The notes beneath the pieces are model-generated. The model had not been told where the DNA came from, made no database searches, and was given only the letters and a program-made list of their open reading frames with translations. The translations under genes and the position numbers were made by a program. A stretch of DNA of 64,000 nt from Ligustrum vulgare (lineage: Eukaryota > Streptophyta > Magnoliopsida > Lamiales > Oleaceae). The stretch lies in assembly GCA_963555705.1 (NCBI GenBank), contig OY743189.1, positions 6,217,501 through 6,281,500 on the forward strand, given 5' to 3'. Of the stretch, positions 11,721 to 25,300 are shown one piece after another; within the stretch, counting starts at the first letter, position 1; each line of letters begins with the position of its first letter.

Positions 11721-11936
11721 GCCCCTGTTTGGGAGGGATTTTTCACAATTTTATCAGAATTTGATAAATTCAAATTGTCTTTTTTACCCACATATATTTG
11801 CTTGAGGACTTATAAGTGCAGGGCAAAATTGTAATGTACAATATTGAACCCACAGTTTCAGGGTAAAAAAAGTATATCATGCTGATTTTATCAAAATCTG
11901 ATAAAATTGGTGGAAAAATCCCTCCCAAACAGGGGC
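11721..11936. mobile_element. 216-bp Tourist-type MITE with perfect ends
   Basis: The terminal inverted repeats start GCCCCTGTTTGGGAGG and are identical for 24 bp, then continue with small differences to about 50 bp (ATTTTATCAGA core). TTA flanks both sides (11718-11720 and 11937-11939), the target duplication of PIF/Harbinger. It has no coding capacity and could fold into a long hairpin. The near-perfect ends suggest relatively recent insertion. Confidence 0.93.
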
Positions 11937-13010
11937 TTAATCTCAATTTTAACTGTCCAACTGCCCACACACACTGCCCATCTACCCCACCCCCGTCACG
12001 CAAAATCACAATTCGGTCAAAATTATAAATTTATTAATAAATTTCACCTCCGCCGTCAACCCACCCAGTCACAGTTGGTCACACAAAGTCACATTTCGAT
12101 AACAACTACAAATTTCACCCCACCCCAATCACAGTTAGTCACATAAAGTCATAATTCGACTACACATACAAATTTAATAACAAAGTTAAACCTCCATTGC
12201 ACCCCCACTCCATCCCTACGTACCCCATCCCGCAAAGTCATTGTTCGTCACAATTACAAATTTATTGCAAATCCCACACTTCCAAACCTGCCTTCATCCG
12301 TACCCACCCGCAAAGTCACATTGATTATAGAAAATCACATTTTACTCACAATTACAAATTTAATTGCAAAACCCAATCTAACCCACCCCCAGTCACCCAC
12401 CCTGCCCCCGCAAAGCCACATAAAATCATAGTTCGCTAAAACAAAATCGCAACTCGATCACACATTGTTATATTTGACACAATTATAGATCACGTGACGT
12501 TCTCATCCAATGATCACATAAAGTTACAATTAATCACAATCTATAATATAATTGGTCACAATCATATATAAATGGTCAAATATTATTTATTTTTTAGTTA
12601 CAACTTACTCGATTCTTGGTCACGGTTAATCAACATTTTTTTATCACAATTGCCTAATAATTGGTCACTACCATTCATAATTGGTCATACAATATTTATT
12701 TATTGGTCACAACTTACTTATTTTCTTTGTCACATCCCGCACTTATCACAAATTGTATGAAATCACAATTAATCAATATTTTGATCACATTCCATACTCA
12801 ACACAAGTCAAACAAAGACACAATTAGTCAATATTTTAGCAACAATTACCTAATAAATTAATCACATCTCGTATTCGTCACAAGTCGCATAAAATCACAA
12901 CTAATCAATATTTGATCACAATTACCAATAATGTCACAATCATCAATAATGATCACATATTATTCATTTATTAGTCAATACCTTTTTTTCTTTTTTTATA
13001 TCACGGTTAG

Positions 13011-13014
<4 letters not shown>

Positions 13015-13050
<36 letters not shown>
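13015..13050. repeat. Poly-T run, 36 bases
   Basis: Thirty-six consecutive T within the TCACA-rich field. I found no SINE or LINE body next to it, so it is probably simple-sequence growth. Confidence 0.9.
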
Positions 13051-13052
<2 letters not shown>

Positions 13053-13315
13053 CACAATTGCCTAATAACTGGTCACATAATTTAGAATGACAAAAAATCA
13101 AGCATGATTTCGAATTAAGTGTTTGTTGTCACCTTCAACTACTACAATATTAATGCACAACACCTCCACATAAAACAGTGAGTGCTTCATGTATGAATCT
13201 ACAACACTGATTAATGTTCACAGTCACGAAATTCAAGTATCCCGATCTATCCAGCAATGATATAATTTACATCTGAAGATCCAAGATTAAGCGCCTAACC
13301 TCAATCATTGCTTTT

Positions 13316-16300
13316 TCAGCTTTCTGAATCAGTGTACACTGGACTATCTAGTTCATCCATTCGTGCAGAGGCAAAAGACTCGTCCGTATCTACTGATGAC
13401 AGGGAAGAAGGGGAGTCATCAGAATCTGAGATGACCTCATCATCCATAATGATGTGTTCTTCATCAATCTCTGATGTGTCTGAACCAGACGCTCCCGTCA
13501 GAAGCCTGTTTATGGCTCCCTTCGCAGTTTCCACAAACCATTCATCCTCGGGAAGGGCACTGTCAAGAAAGAATGTCTTGAATCTAGTATAGAAAAACAA
13601 AAGAATCATGGTCTATTTAGCCATGTAAATGAACCAGAAATACCTTTGTGGATCTATTCCTCTAGTAGAGAATGCCTTGATTGCGCGAGCAATTATGTCT
13701 GATGCAATCTTATGCACATGCCTAGAAGGATAACCCGCAAAACGTGCAATTTCAACAGTGAAGTGCATATCAAGTATTAACTGCAATGGAGAAGTCAGGA
13801 TATATGTGACAAAGAGGCAGAGAGAATGAGACTTTCTAAAACAGCAATTTTTTCCTATTTTAGTTGCATTAAATCTTAAAATTTTGTACTATGCGATGAT
13901 CTTGACAACTTCCAGATTCATCCAATTGGCCGCAGAATGCCAAAGTGGATATTGTAGCCTGTGGCTTAACTTCTGGGGAGTGCTTTTAAATTAACAAGCA
14001 CTTTTGAGCAATGTGCTAAATAAACAAATTGAGCACGTCTAAACTTTCTTTAGGACATAACTAGGAATCTAATTCCCTTTTCCATGTATCCACCATCTAG
14101 CATTAAAACCAATTTACTACCTGCTGCAAACCTACTGGCCGAAGAGGAGCAGAATCATGCTCCAAAACACCCCAAAATTCCTGTTCATCAGACAACCACA
14201 TCACCACTGTTTCAGTTAGCCTGGCTAGTAAAACCTTCTGTATTTTCTCTCTTCCTAGTAAAATATCTCCAGCCACAGCTGCTAGTTGTTGCAGCTTCCC
14301 AAATAATGCCTGCAGAAAATGAAACACGGTCGAACTACTAGTAAATAAAGAGTTGGGTGTATCCCAGGCTTTTCAGATTTGTGTCAATGTCTTTCAATGG
14401 ATAAAATCTTACACACATATATATTAACATATGAGAAAAGGCAAATGCAAGAGGTCAATTTAAATATGGTTGTGCAAGTATCATTGCACAACCAGCAAAA
14501 TCTGTACATTTAAAAGCCAATAACTAATTACATCATACATCTAGGTTAATTTTGAAGAGAAGTTGTCAGTATTCATCAAAATATTTCAAAAATGATGACA
14601 AAATAAGTTTACATCTGCAAAGTTCAGAGAACACAGGCACATCAAATCAAGTTCATTAAGGCTGCGTTTGATAGCAATGGTGGAATTTGGGTAGAAAGAA
14701 AATGAATTCCAGGGAATTGAATTCTAGGGAATTAAATTCCTGGAAATTGAAAGTTTAATGTGTTTGATTGGTTTAATTTTCTAGGTAGAAAAAGTGAAGA
14801 ATTTTTCAACTTTTGTTGTTTGATTAACATTATTTTCTATGGAAAATAAAGTAAAATTTAGCTATTATAATATTTTTTTTTTTTTTCATTTTTTAACAAG
14901 TTTGTACTTGGTAATAATAATGTTAATTTTTTGGAAAAAAATAAATCAATTAACAACAAAAAAAGGATCAAACGTAACAAAAATGGTATAAGATTTTCCA
15001 TGGAAAATAAAACCTCCTTCCCCCCTTGGAAAACGAATTCATCCAAAACAAGGAAAATACCGGATTTCGAGGCAAGTGGAAAAATGAATTACATGGAAAA
15101 TTTAGGCAACCAAACAGCGCAAAGTTGGAAAATCATATTTTCCATGAAAAATCTTACGAATCAAACGGAGCCTAAGTGACAAATGAGTACAAGCAACTCG
15201 TGGTGGGTAGGTGGGTGATGTTCAAAATTGGAGCAAGACATGGAATACCTGGAATGGCAGTGAAGGAAGAGGATCAGAGTTCCAGATCAGATCTTGCCCT
15301 TTTCCATCTAAATATATTTGTCCACCTAATCTGGTCTCGCCATCTCTCGAGTATATGAAACTTAAAACATATTGTCGACAGAAATGATCTCTGAGTTTGT
15401 CCAGTGAATGCTGAAGTTGACGTCTCCAATCTTTAGGATCTAAAGAATTATTTCCAGCAGGCAATATATTATCAGCTATTGCAATTCCTGCTTCCTTGCC
15501 TTCATTCAACACATTCCAAATTCGAGAAACTACCATAGGCAATAGTTCTTCGGCTATCGTAAATGCAGTTCCCAATAATGCAAGCTGTTGAGAATCTGTT
15601 TCAGCTTTATATGGTAGTGGCTCTTTTAGCTCCGTAAGATTGTCATCTTCAGAGGGGCCAGCTAAGGCTTTAATCAAAAAATCAACATACTTGTCGAAAA
15701 GTTGACCAATCCTCATCAATATTTTTCCACCAAAATGCATTATGACCAAGTGAGTTAGCTGCTCAACTATCTCCTGTATATTATTGAACGTGTCAATCTT
15801 ATCTCAAGATATGCATATAACATAAAAGTTAGCATATTTATTCTGTAATTTGTGCACGTCCGACAATATAATAAAGATAATAAAGATATGTTCAGGACAA
15901 TAGAGTTGGCTCTCTTTCCTTCCCCTGAAAACATCTTAACAAAGCAAACCACGATACAAATATATACATCTGCATATTTATATTTATATTTATATTTATA
16001 TTTATATTTAGAGCAGTAGTTCTCTCATAGAAGGACGTTCATCTGCCAGTGCATGGCCTCCGAGAAGGTTGCTTTTATACCCACATAACCACAATTTGAC
16101 TGAAAAATGCTAAATATGTAAAATTCCGATAAGATTCATTACTAATGGAAAGCATATTGGGACTCCACTGCAGGACATATAAAACCTAGTCCACACCTAG
16201 GAAGCACAGATTTGGATATGCTCAGATACGATACTATACGAGTACGCTGATACATCTTTCTAACAAAACATGGGTACGCTGATGTGTGTGTTCGTGCGTG

Positions 16301-19300
16301 GGTGTGTGTGTGATAAATAAAAAATCCAATATAATCTCAGATTAAAAAAAACGTTAAAACGGAAATAAGCATAAATATTAATTATTTATTACTGTAGTTA
16401 TTGACTTATTTTCAATAATGTGTAAACTTTTTAGTTATCTATTATCTTAAAACACATTTATTTTCTTTGTAATTAATAAAATATTATTTATCTTCAATAA
16501 GTTACTGTTAATAAGAATTGTTATCTATTAAGTAAAAAAAAAAAAATGGTTATCATCTATTGCCAATGTTATACAATGAATTTTTCAAAAGTTTAAAACC
16601 AATACAACTATTTTACTTCATGTGTTCTGAGGTGTCCAATACATATTGAAAAATATAAAAAATATAAAATAACAAAAAAGCATGTGTCCGGTATGTATCG
16701 AAGAGTGTCCAAGCATTTTCAAGCTTGGATACATATCGGATATGGGTATGCAGTAAGTTTAGAATTATCCATGCTTCTTAAGTTCACACACTAAGGCAGT
16801 TACCTCAAAACGCTAATCTAAAAGTAGTTAAAGAGACGTGCTTCATACACTAGTTAAGAAGGCATTGAAATATAGATCCAGAGACAATGTCAAACGTGGA
16901 TAAATAACTAGAACATTTTTTTCAATTAAGTTCAACTGCTTACACTATGATAAGGCCCTAGATGTACAGTAAGGCAGATAGAGATTCAACAAGGTAATTT
17001 GCCTCGATAAAGCGAAGTCCAAAACATAACCAAAAAATTGTTTTGCCAACAATGGATTTTGAGCCATGGAATGAATCGAAGAGCTAAGGATGTTTCCAAT
17101 ACCGACACTAGCTCCCCTTTCACCCAGTCCAATCTGGAAATAATGCATAATCTTGTTGAAAAGAGGTGGAAAAATGGCTGTTTCAGAATGGGAGGCTACG
17201 AAAATAATAGCAATTAAAATCATCAACTCACCTTGACAATGAAGACGAATTTCATACCACAATCAACAAGCATGGTATCAGATGAAGTTGCAAAAGTAGA
17301 AAGCGGAGATGCAAACCGAGGCGATAAGGGGATGCTCTCATCGCCGCCTACCAAATCAAGAACCACCCTTCTGGCTCTTCTGAAATTTAATTCCAGGACC
17401 TCTTCAACATATGGTTGCAAAAGCACCAAAAGCAACTTAGATAGTTTAAGGTCTTGTGATTCCAAGGCGGAGCAGTGGTTAAGACTAGCCTGAACACATA
17501 CACTAGCTGCACGTAAAGCAGAAGCCGTCTCAGAAGGTGGTGCATTTTCCTTAACCAACCTTACAAGAGATTCAATTTCCCATTCTGCCCATTGAACAAT
17601 TTTATTACTAAAGACAGGATTGTCACCAAACATCAAACCCGATTCTTTAGTTGTCAATGAAATCATTGAGAAGACGAGGTTGGACAATGTGGCGGAATAT
17701 GTTTCTGGGTAGCATGGACACAGTGCAAGAAAATCCTCAATGCTTCTCTGGAGGCGGGATCCATAAGATTTCAAAAATATTTGATGTGCTAAGGGACCTT
17801 TCCCAAGCTTTAATAAACCAGATAAAACCTTCTTCAGTTCCGGTATTCCAACTGATGGCTGTTGGCTGATCTCAATAAGCTGGTTCTCAAGCATTGTTTT
17901 GCTTGTCAATAGAGCAGACTTAAATGAAGCATCAGCAGCTGAACCGTCCCTTGATCCTTTCAGCTCTGGATGACTTCGCTCTTCAGCATCAATCGCTTCT
18001 ATCGCCTCTTCTATTTTGTGTTCTGCTAGAAGAACATCAATATGCTCCAAAAAATGCATCCTTTGATCTTCCACTTCAGTTGAGACCATATCATTAATTT
18101 CATAAGCTTGGAGGTTATCCTGAGTATCCCGAATGTCACCACCAGTTTGGCTCCATTCTTCCAATTCTCGACAAACACCACCCATCAGATCCTGGACAAG
18201 AATCCCCTGTGAAGAAATATGCTTTTGGAGCTCATTTAACTCGTGTTTCATTTCAACAACTTCATCAGATAACCTACAAAGATCAGTATAATAAGCTTCA
18301 CACACAAAGGCATAGATTTTGTGATACAGAGGGGTGTGAGATGAATCTTGAAAATTGTTCATTGAAAATTGATATTCCACATTAATTATTTCCCCATGAA
18401 CTTCGAATAAGGAGATGGATCTAATGGATTGGTATGATTTATGAACACAGATAACAGTTGAGACTGAGAATATTAATCTACTTTATTTGAGAGCTAACAT
18501 ATTCCCTAAAAATCTCAGTATCTCTTTGGTGAATTTCATACAACAATGATTTCCTATATCCCTTGATTAATTACTTCATGTGGCGATAAAAGTACCCATT
18601 CAGTATTTATGTTAGGATTGTGAGCTATATTATATATTTCCTACAATTTCATCGTCAACCTAGCATCAGTTAGCGATCTCTGGACTAAATCAAACAGTAC
18701 AAGTCAATCTGTGCATGGAAGTGATAACCACGTATAGATCATCAGCAAAGCAGATACAGCATAGGTCCAGGTAAGACACAACTTTATAAATCAAAATTCA
18801 GCAAAACCAACTAGATTAACATGACTCAAAGAACAGTGAGTTTATTCAACTCTAAAACACTGAAGTTTGCTGCAGAGCTTAGATTCTTAAGAGCAAGAAA
18901 CTCATATTTAACATGTCTTGTCACTTCAAGAAAACCACAGTAGTATTTCTGATGACAAACCTTTTTCTCCTATGTTAGCACATATATATACAGTTTTTCT
19001 TTTTGGGTGCTAGTAGACCATTATTGGAAGAACAAAGTCATATTGTTCTGTCAATTTTCGTTTCTATATTGCAAACCTGGCCACAAGTAATGTTCTTAAA
19101 ATAAATACCGTTTAGAGTTATTGGAGTTATATACAGCATCTCCTATAATGAAGCTGCTAAGCAATGTCACTTGCATGAAAATTTTCCATCTGAGAAGTAT
19201 TGCTAAACCAAGATAAAATAAGAATTGCCTTAATTCAATAAACAAATTACTCTAATATTTTCTTTTATTGCAATTTGTAGTGTGTATATACATAATTGCT

Positions 19301-22300
19301 AGCATACTACGAAGAATTAATTCTAGCCAAGGTAATCCACATGTGGAGCCCAGGTTCTATCTGTTAATTTTCCTATTCCGAAAAAATTGTCACTATTATC
19401 ATATTTTTTAAATGGATAAAAAAGTTTAAGCACAAATAAGGAGAAAAAATATGCACACAACTTATGAGTAAAGAAAGGAAGAACTACGTTCTACTAACTT
19501 TTTGTTATTCGTCAATTCCATTCAGAGGGGACGGGCGTAATTTAATTAAAGACGGAAATTTTTAAATGAGTAATAAAAAATAATAAGATACAACAACTTC
19601 TTTAAGATATTACTCTTGTTTGGCATCCACTTTAATCAAAATGCATTTCCTCTTGCTTTCAACCACATAATCTCCAATTAAACAATATTACACGAAAAAA
19701 ATAAAAATAAAAAATTTTATTTTTCAAACACATTTATTCATGTAACATTAAAGTTAGCAAAAAGTTACTTTTTCCTTCAAATTAAAGTCATTCATTAATT
19801 TCAACCAAACATTTGTAACTGCTACCCATTTATTAACCACACATTTCGTGAGAGTCAATACTATCTTTCTTAAAAAGTCACTAATAATCTATATTGCTCG
19901 GACTTGTGTACGAGTATAGGGTACGTGTACATATCTAAGTGTCGAATCTTTTTTTCCAAAATCTAGTAAACAAGGTGGCTAAAAAGGACACAAAATTTTG
20001 ATACAGGTGTATGAATTCGTCTTATAAACTTCAAATTACTTCAGAAATTTATGTATTGGTAAATATAGATGCATTTCTTGGAAATACAAACGATTCTCTT
20101 CTGATTTACATGATATAAAGTATTATCTTTTGGTTTAAAGAATTCAAGAAGGATCTCATACTTTTATCCCATATCCGTGTGTCTGATACGAGTACTTCTT
20201 AAAAATGAAGAGTCCGAGCAACACAACTAATAAATTAACCCTAACACTCACCACATTGCGCTTCTTTACGTGGCTGAATTGTGATGTCAACCAATGAGTA
20301 ATGATAGATCTAGTTTTTTGTTTTTAATTATAATGTAAGTACAACTATAATGTAAGTACAATATTTTCTTTAATATGATTTGGTAACAAATATATTATAC
20401 TGTGTTTGGTAACTAATTTATAAACAAGTTTATAAATAATATATTTCCTCAAATCATTTTTAATTTTACACATATTTTCAAACTACTTCTCAACCACATA
20501 TTTTATCTCGAAAACATTAAATTTTTTGTTTATAAACAAAGTTCTTTTACGAAACAAAGGCTTAGAAAAAACTACAAAAGCTGACATAAATTGAAAGAGA
20601 AATAAGCTGGAGACCACTTCCTCTTGGCGGTGTCTGTTTTACCAAATTATCAATTTTTAACTATTATTTTGTCAAAAAGTAAAATGAGAGCTTGTTTTGT
20701 CCTGATAGTTTTGGAGAGATTTTGAGTTTTTGGAGAATGTATAGTTAAAAATTGCAAAAAGTTCTAAGTCCCATAAAATATGTAGTTGAAAATAAATTTG
20801 AGAAATAAAATAGTAACCAGCTATACAAAAAAATCTGAATGGGTCGAGAAAGGAGGAATAGAATTACCCCAATTCCACTTTTATGAAATTAAGTACATAG
20901 TGAAGATCGAACTATTACTTGTGTAGGAGTATACTTTGCATATGTAGGGCATTGTAATTATGTCATCCAACTTAGGATTGACCATATGATTCCTAATCTT
21001 AATTTTAAGAAATCTTGACTTTTAAACTTAGAAACCAACACATACATATAGTATACCAATGAATTACCCTATTTCCTCTATGTTGAAGAAAGAAAATTAA
21101 GGAACCTGCAAATATTGGCAAAATAACAATTATTGTTAATCAAGAAAAATGATTCATGGTAAAGACAAGATACACTTAGGCCAGAAAAACCCGTGCACAA
21201 AATCAATTAACTTGCTCAAGAGCACTTTGGGGGTGGAAAAATTAGGATAGGAAGGCATAAATGTTTGAGAGTTTGAAATTCCTAAATTATACCTTTGGTT
21301 GAAGGGGTTCTAGTCAACTAGTATAAACCAATACCAGCTAAATAATAATAGTCTTATTCTTCTCTTCGTAGTCTTGGTGACTTGAGCAATTAAGTTTTTA
21401 AGATTTTTGAAACCCGAAACCCTAACTTCAGTTGAGTTTTGAGTTATCAGCCCAAAGCTCGTTAAAGGGGTCACTTAGAAAGCTTAAAGCATTAAAAGAG
21501 AGGACTTGCACACAAGACACAATAGCATCTTTTACTTTTCTTTATAGCCTTAGTGATTTGGGTAAGTAAGCTCTAAAGTCATCTAACTTGGGAGTCATCA
21601 GCCAAAACTCGTTAAAGGGATCACTTAGAAAGCTTAATGAGAAAAGTTCAGCACAAAAGATGAGGGAAGAAAAATATTTATAATAAAGTGCTTGGTATAA
21701 ACTTTGAAGCTAGAACTTTAGAGAATAGGGTAGTAAAATTGGGAATTGCTCACCATCGATCTTTTATGTAAACTTATTTGATTCTGACTACCTTGGATAT
21801 AAAAATGTAATTTATTGATATTTAGAAACCACATAAGTGGAAGGAACCTCAGGATTTGAGAGAAAACATGAGGAAGTGCTTATACATGAAAGATTGCAAA
21901 AAAAAAAAAAAAAAAAGTTGCACATTATAAGTCACACTATGTTAGGTATATTTTTATATGAATATATGCGTTTGGTATTCGCTATTTACACACACATGAA
22001 AAGGAGCATCGATTATGTAAGAAAATTTTGTAATGTTGTTGGGAATTCTTTTCTAAGGTGTATTTTTTATTTGAACCTGAGGTATAAAGTGAGCTAGTAA
22101 ACTCTAAATCATTTATGTTGATGAGTCCTGTTTTAAGGTTATATTTCAATTAATTTTGTTTGAGGATGAACGAATATTCTAGTTTTGGGGTATTTGATAA
22201 GTGCATTTTATACACTTATTTAGATACTAAAATTATGAAATTAAATCGTCATTTTAGAATAAATTCTACTTAATTTGTGCAATTTGTATTATTTCAGTTT

Positions 22301-25300
22301 TTCCTAGAAACTCAAGAAAATGAATCAATCTAGACGAATCAGGATCAATTGAAGGGCATTTGGACTACGTTAAGAAAAATGGAAGTGGACAAGGAAACTC
22401 GAGATTCACTTCAGAGCTTCATTAAAGAAATTCAAAATTTCATAGGCTTAATTGTACAATCAAGAGATGAGAGATTGAATTGAACAAAGGAAACGAGGAG
22501 TCTCAATGCGCAATTAAGAAAAGGATTGAACAGCAGTTATGGGGAAAAACACACACACACACACACACAAAAACCCAAGCGATCGCCGTTCTTGTGATAT
22601 GCGATCGTTTAAGGCCTTCTTTGCACGGCATAAATTAATTTATAAAAGCCAAGCAATCACTTGATAATTTTCATAACAAATTTCTTTTCTGTTTTCAATA
22701 CGAAATTTATTAGAATTTTTCTACTTGGACAAGGATTCTACCTTACCTTTAGAATTCAATGGAAGAGACCATATTCTACATAATTATTGAGATATCGAGT
22801 CCTAGAGAGAGAAAGAAAGTTCAATTCAAGATCAAGATTTCTCCCTCAACAAGATCAATTCCAGTATACGAGTGATGAATTATATTAAATCTTGTTGACT
22901 ATCTTCAATTATGTATCTAGGCTAGTTTAATTTGTGTTAGGATCATGATGAAGCTTTTAATTTTTAGATTTTAATTTTAATTTTTGTTTTAATTAAAGAC
23001 AATTTATGGTTTTGAGCAGTTAATTCGAATCTTCATGTTTCTATAATTATACGTGCAATGAATGTACAAATTTTTGTGACGAATTTTCTACAATTTAGGA
23101 ACACGTTAATCTTTATAACCTTTAAATTGTTGTTAAACGTTAAAATCAAGATATAAAGATAAAATAAAAAGTGGATTTTAGATCCTAACATGATTCTCTC
23201 ATTCATACAGAAAAACAATCTTTTAAAGTTGCTTGCTTTTAATTGAACTAGTATCACATCCGTGCGTTGCACGAAAGAATAATATAAAATGATTTTATTG
23301 TAAATATCATCAAAAAATAGGAAAAAAATTGAACACATAATTTGTTTTGATTAATGATGCAAACTATCAACGAATGCTCAAAATTGAAATAAATTACAAT
23401 TCTCATCAATTTTGAAAAACATCTTTAAATAATACATTGTTTGTACAGTTTGTAATTGCTCACACTCGTGTGATACACGAAAGTTGTTATAGACAAAATA
23501 TATTTAAACAATTGCTCAAATTTAAATTAAATAATGCAATTTTTCAAATATATGTTGTATAGAATAAATAAAAAACTTTGTCCAAATATTTTTTACTAAC
23601 ATGAATAGAAATAATACCCCTCAAAATATTATAATTTACATAAAATAAAGTAATTGTAACAAATTGAACAATATTGACGATGCACGAAAGTGAAAATCAA
23701 TCTCAAAATTTGTGGTGCACGAACGTGGAATTCAACTCAAGAGATTCTTCGCATGATTAATAATTTTTAATTTTTAAATGTGATGAATTTAATTGAACAT
23801 AATTAAATGCATATTTAATTATATGTCAATAAAAAAATTATTAATGAAAATATAAATAAAATATATATAGTGTGTCTTTCTGTTTATATATGTTAATAAA
23901 ATTAATGGTCAAATGATTTGGCCATTAATAATTAAAACACAATTTCTATATAGATGGTTACACTTAATATTAAGAACAATAAATAAAAATAATAATTAAA
24001 TGATAATTTTAATACTGATAACTAAAAATATTATTTGAACTCATTCAATATTAGTGTTAATAATAAAATGATTTGTAATATATATATATATATATATTAG
24101 AAAATTTGATTTGTAATATTGAAGATAACAAATGAGTTGATCATTAATAATTAAAACACAATTTAATGACTACACATAAGATTTATAATATTAATAACAA
24201 CAAATAAATAAAAAATCAATAATTAAACAATAATTTTAATATTGATAACTAAAAATATCGATTGAACTCATTCAATATTAACGTTAATAATAAAAATAAT
24301 AATAATTATAACCAAAATATACAAATAACAATAACGTCATATTGATTATTTACTATAATATTAAAACATAAAGAATTAAATTCTGTCAAAGTATCCTACT
24401 TTTATAAATATTATAGATATAGATTTCCACCAGTGCGATGAACTAAGATTGCCATCCGCAATATAGATAAGCATTCATAAAATTTAATGATTATACATAA
24501 TCAATACAAATACAAAAGATACAAAAATTATTTTTTATTACAACAATTATTAAAATTTAAAAACAACATAAATAATCCAAATTATCGAAAACTTCATTGA
24601 ATGATAAACGCAAATTCTATAGTTTTTTAATTGTATATCATGTTAGATGTAATATTATGAGTATAAATATTTATGCTTGTTCAAGATATAAATATATTTA
24701 TTATAATTTCTACATTTGTCTCACATATTTAACTTTTTCTCAATGTTCGTTCAAAAATCACAATAAACTATAAATATGTATTTAATCTTACCTTATCAAA
24801 TATACGATAATTGAACAACATTGAATATCAATAAATTATTATATCATATAATCTTTGCACAATTATTAAAATTAAAAATTATTAAAAAAATATTAACCAT
24901 TGTTTAGTACTTAGACACACACACACACACACATTTACACCTATCCAAATTTTGCATTCACACTAATCCACTTTGCATTCTCACTAATCCACTATTCTCC
25001 CTTTATATATAGTATGTATTTTCTTTTTATAGTAATTTTTAATTGTTAGTTTAGAATTTAGTTCATAAACACTAAATTTATTATTTCTTGTTTCGGTTAA
25101 GATTAGTAATTAAAAAATAATTTATCTTAATCATCGTGAGTACGATACTTGGACTTGCAATCAACTATATTATTTGTTTGATCCGTACACTTGAGAAAGA
25201 AAAAAATAAGCAACACTTACGTGAAAAATTCCCATCTGAGAGCGATTGCTAAATCAGTTGCTTTAATTCGATAGACAGATTACTCTAATATTTTCTTTTA

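Larger units (their letters stand above)
11640..13080. repeat. Degenerate TCACA-rich repeat field
   Basis: About 1.4 kb dominated by diverged copies of short phrases such as GTCACAATT, AGTCACATAAAGTCACA and ATTACAAATTTA at irregular intervals, with C-rich breaks (CCCACCC) in the first half. It looks like an old, much-mutated satellite or a simple-sequence expansion. The plus-strand open readings here (11907-12439) are His/Pro/Ser/Thr-rich products of the repeat, not genes. A MITE (11721-11936) is inserted near its left edge. Confidence 0.7.

Noticed and set aside
11907..12439. Two plus ORFs of 79 and 80 residues
   Set aside because: Low-complexity readings of the TCACA-rich repeat.
13308..13592. 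Plus-strand Ser-rich ORF
   Set aside because: Mirror of EXO84C exon 7.
16945..17262. 105-residue minus ORF
   Set aside because: Overlaps the end of EXO84C exon 3 in another frame and continues into an intron.
18274..18380. N-terminal extension of the EXO84C exon 3 reading (from MEYQFSMNN)
   Set aside because: A splice acceptor CTTTGTAG lies at 18274, and exons 1-2 supply the conserved N-terminus, so this is intron read-through.
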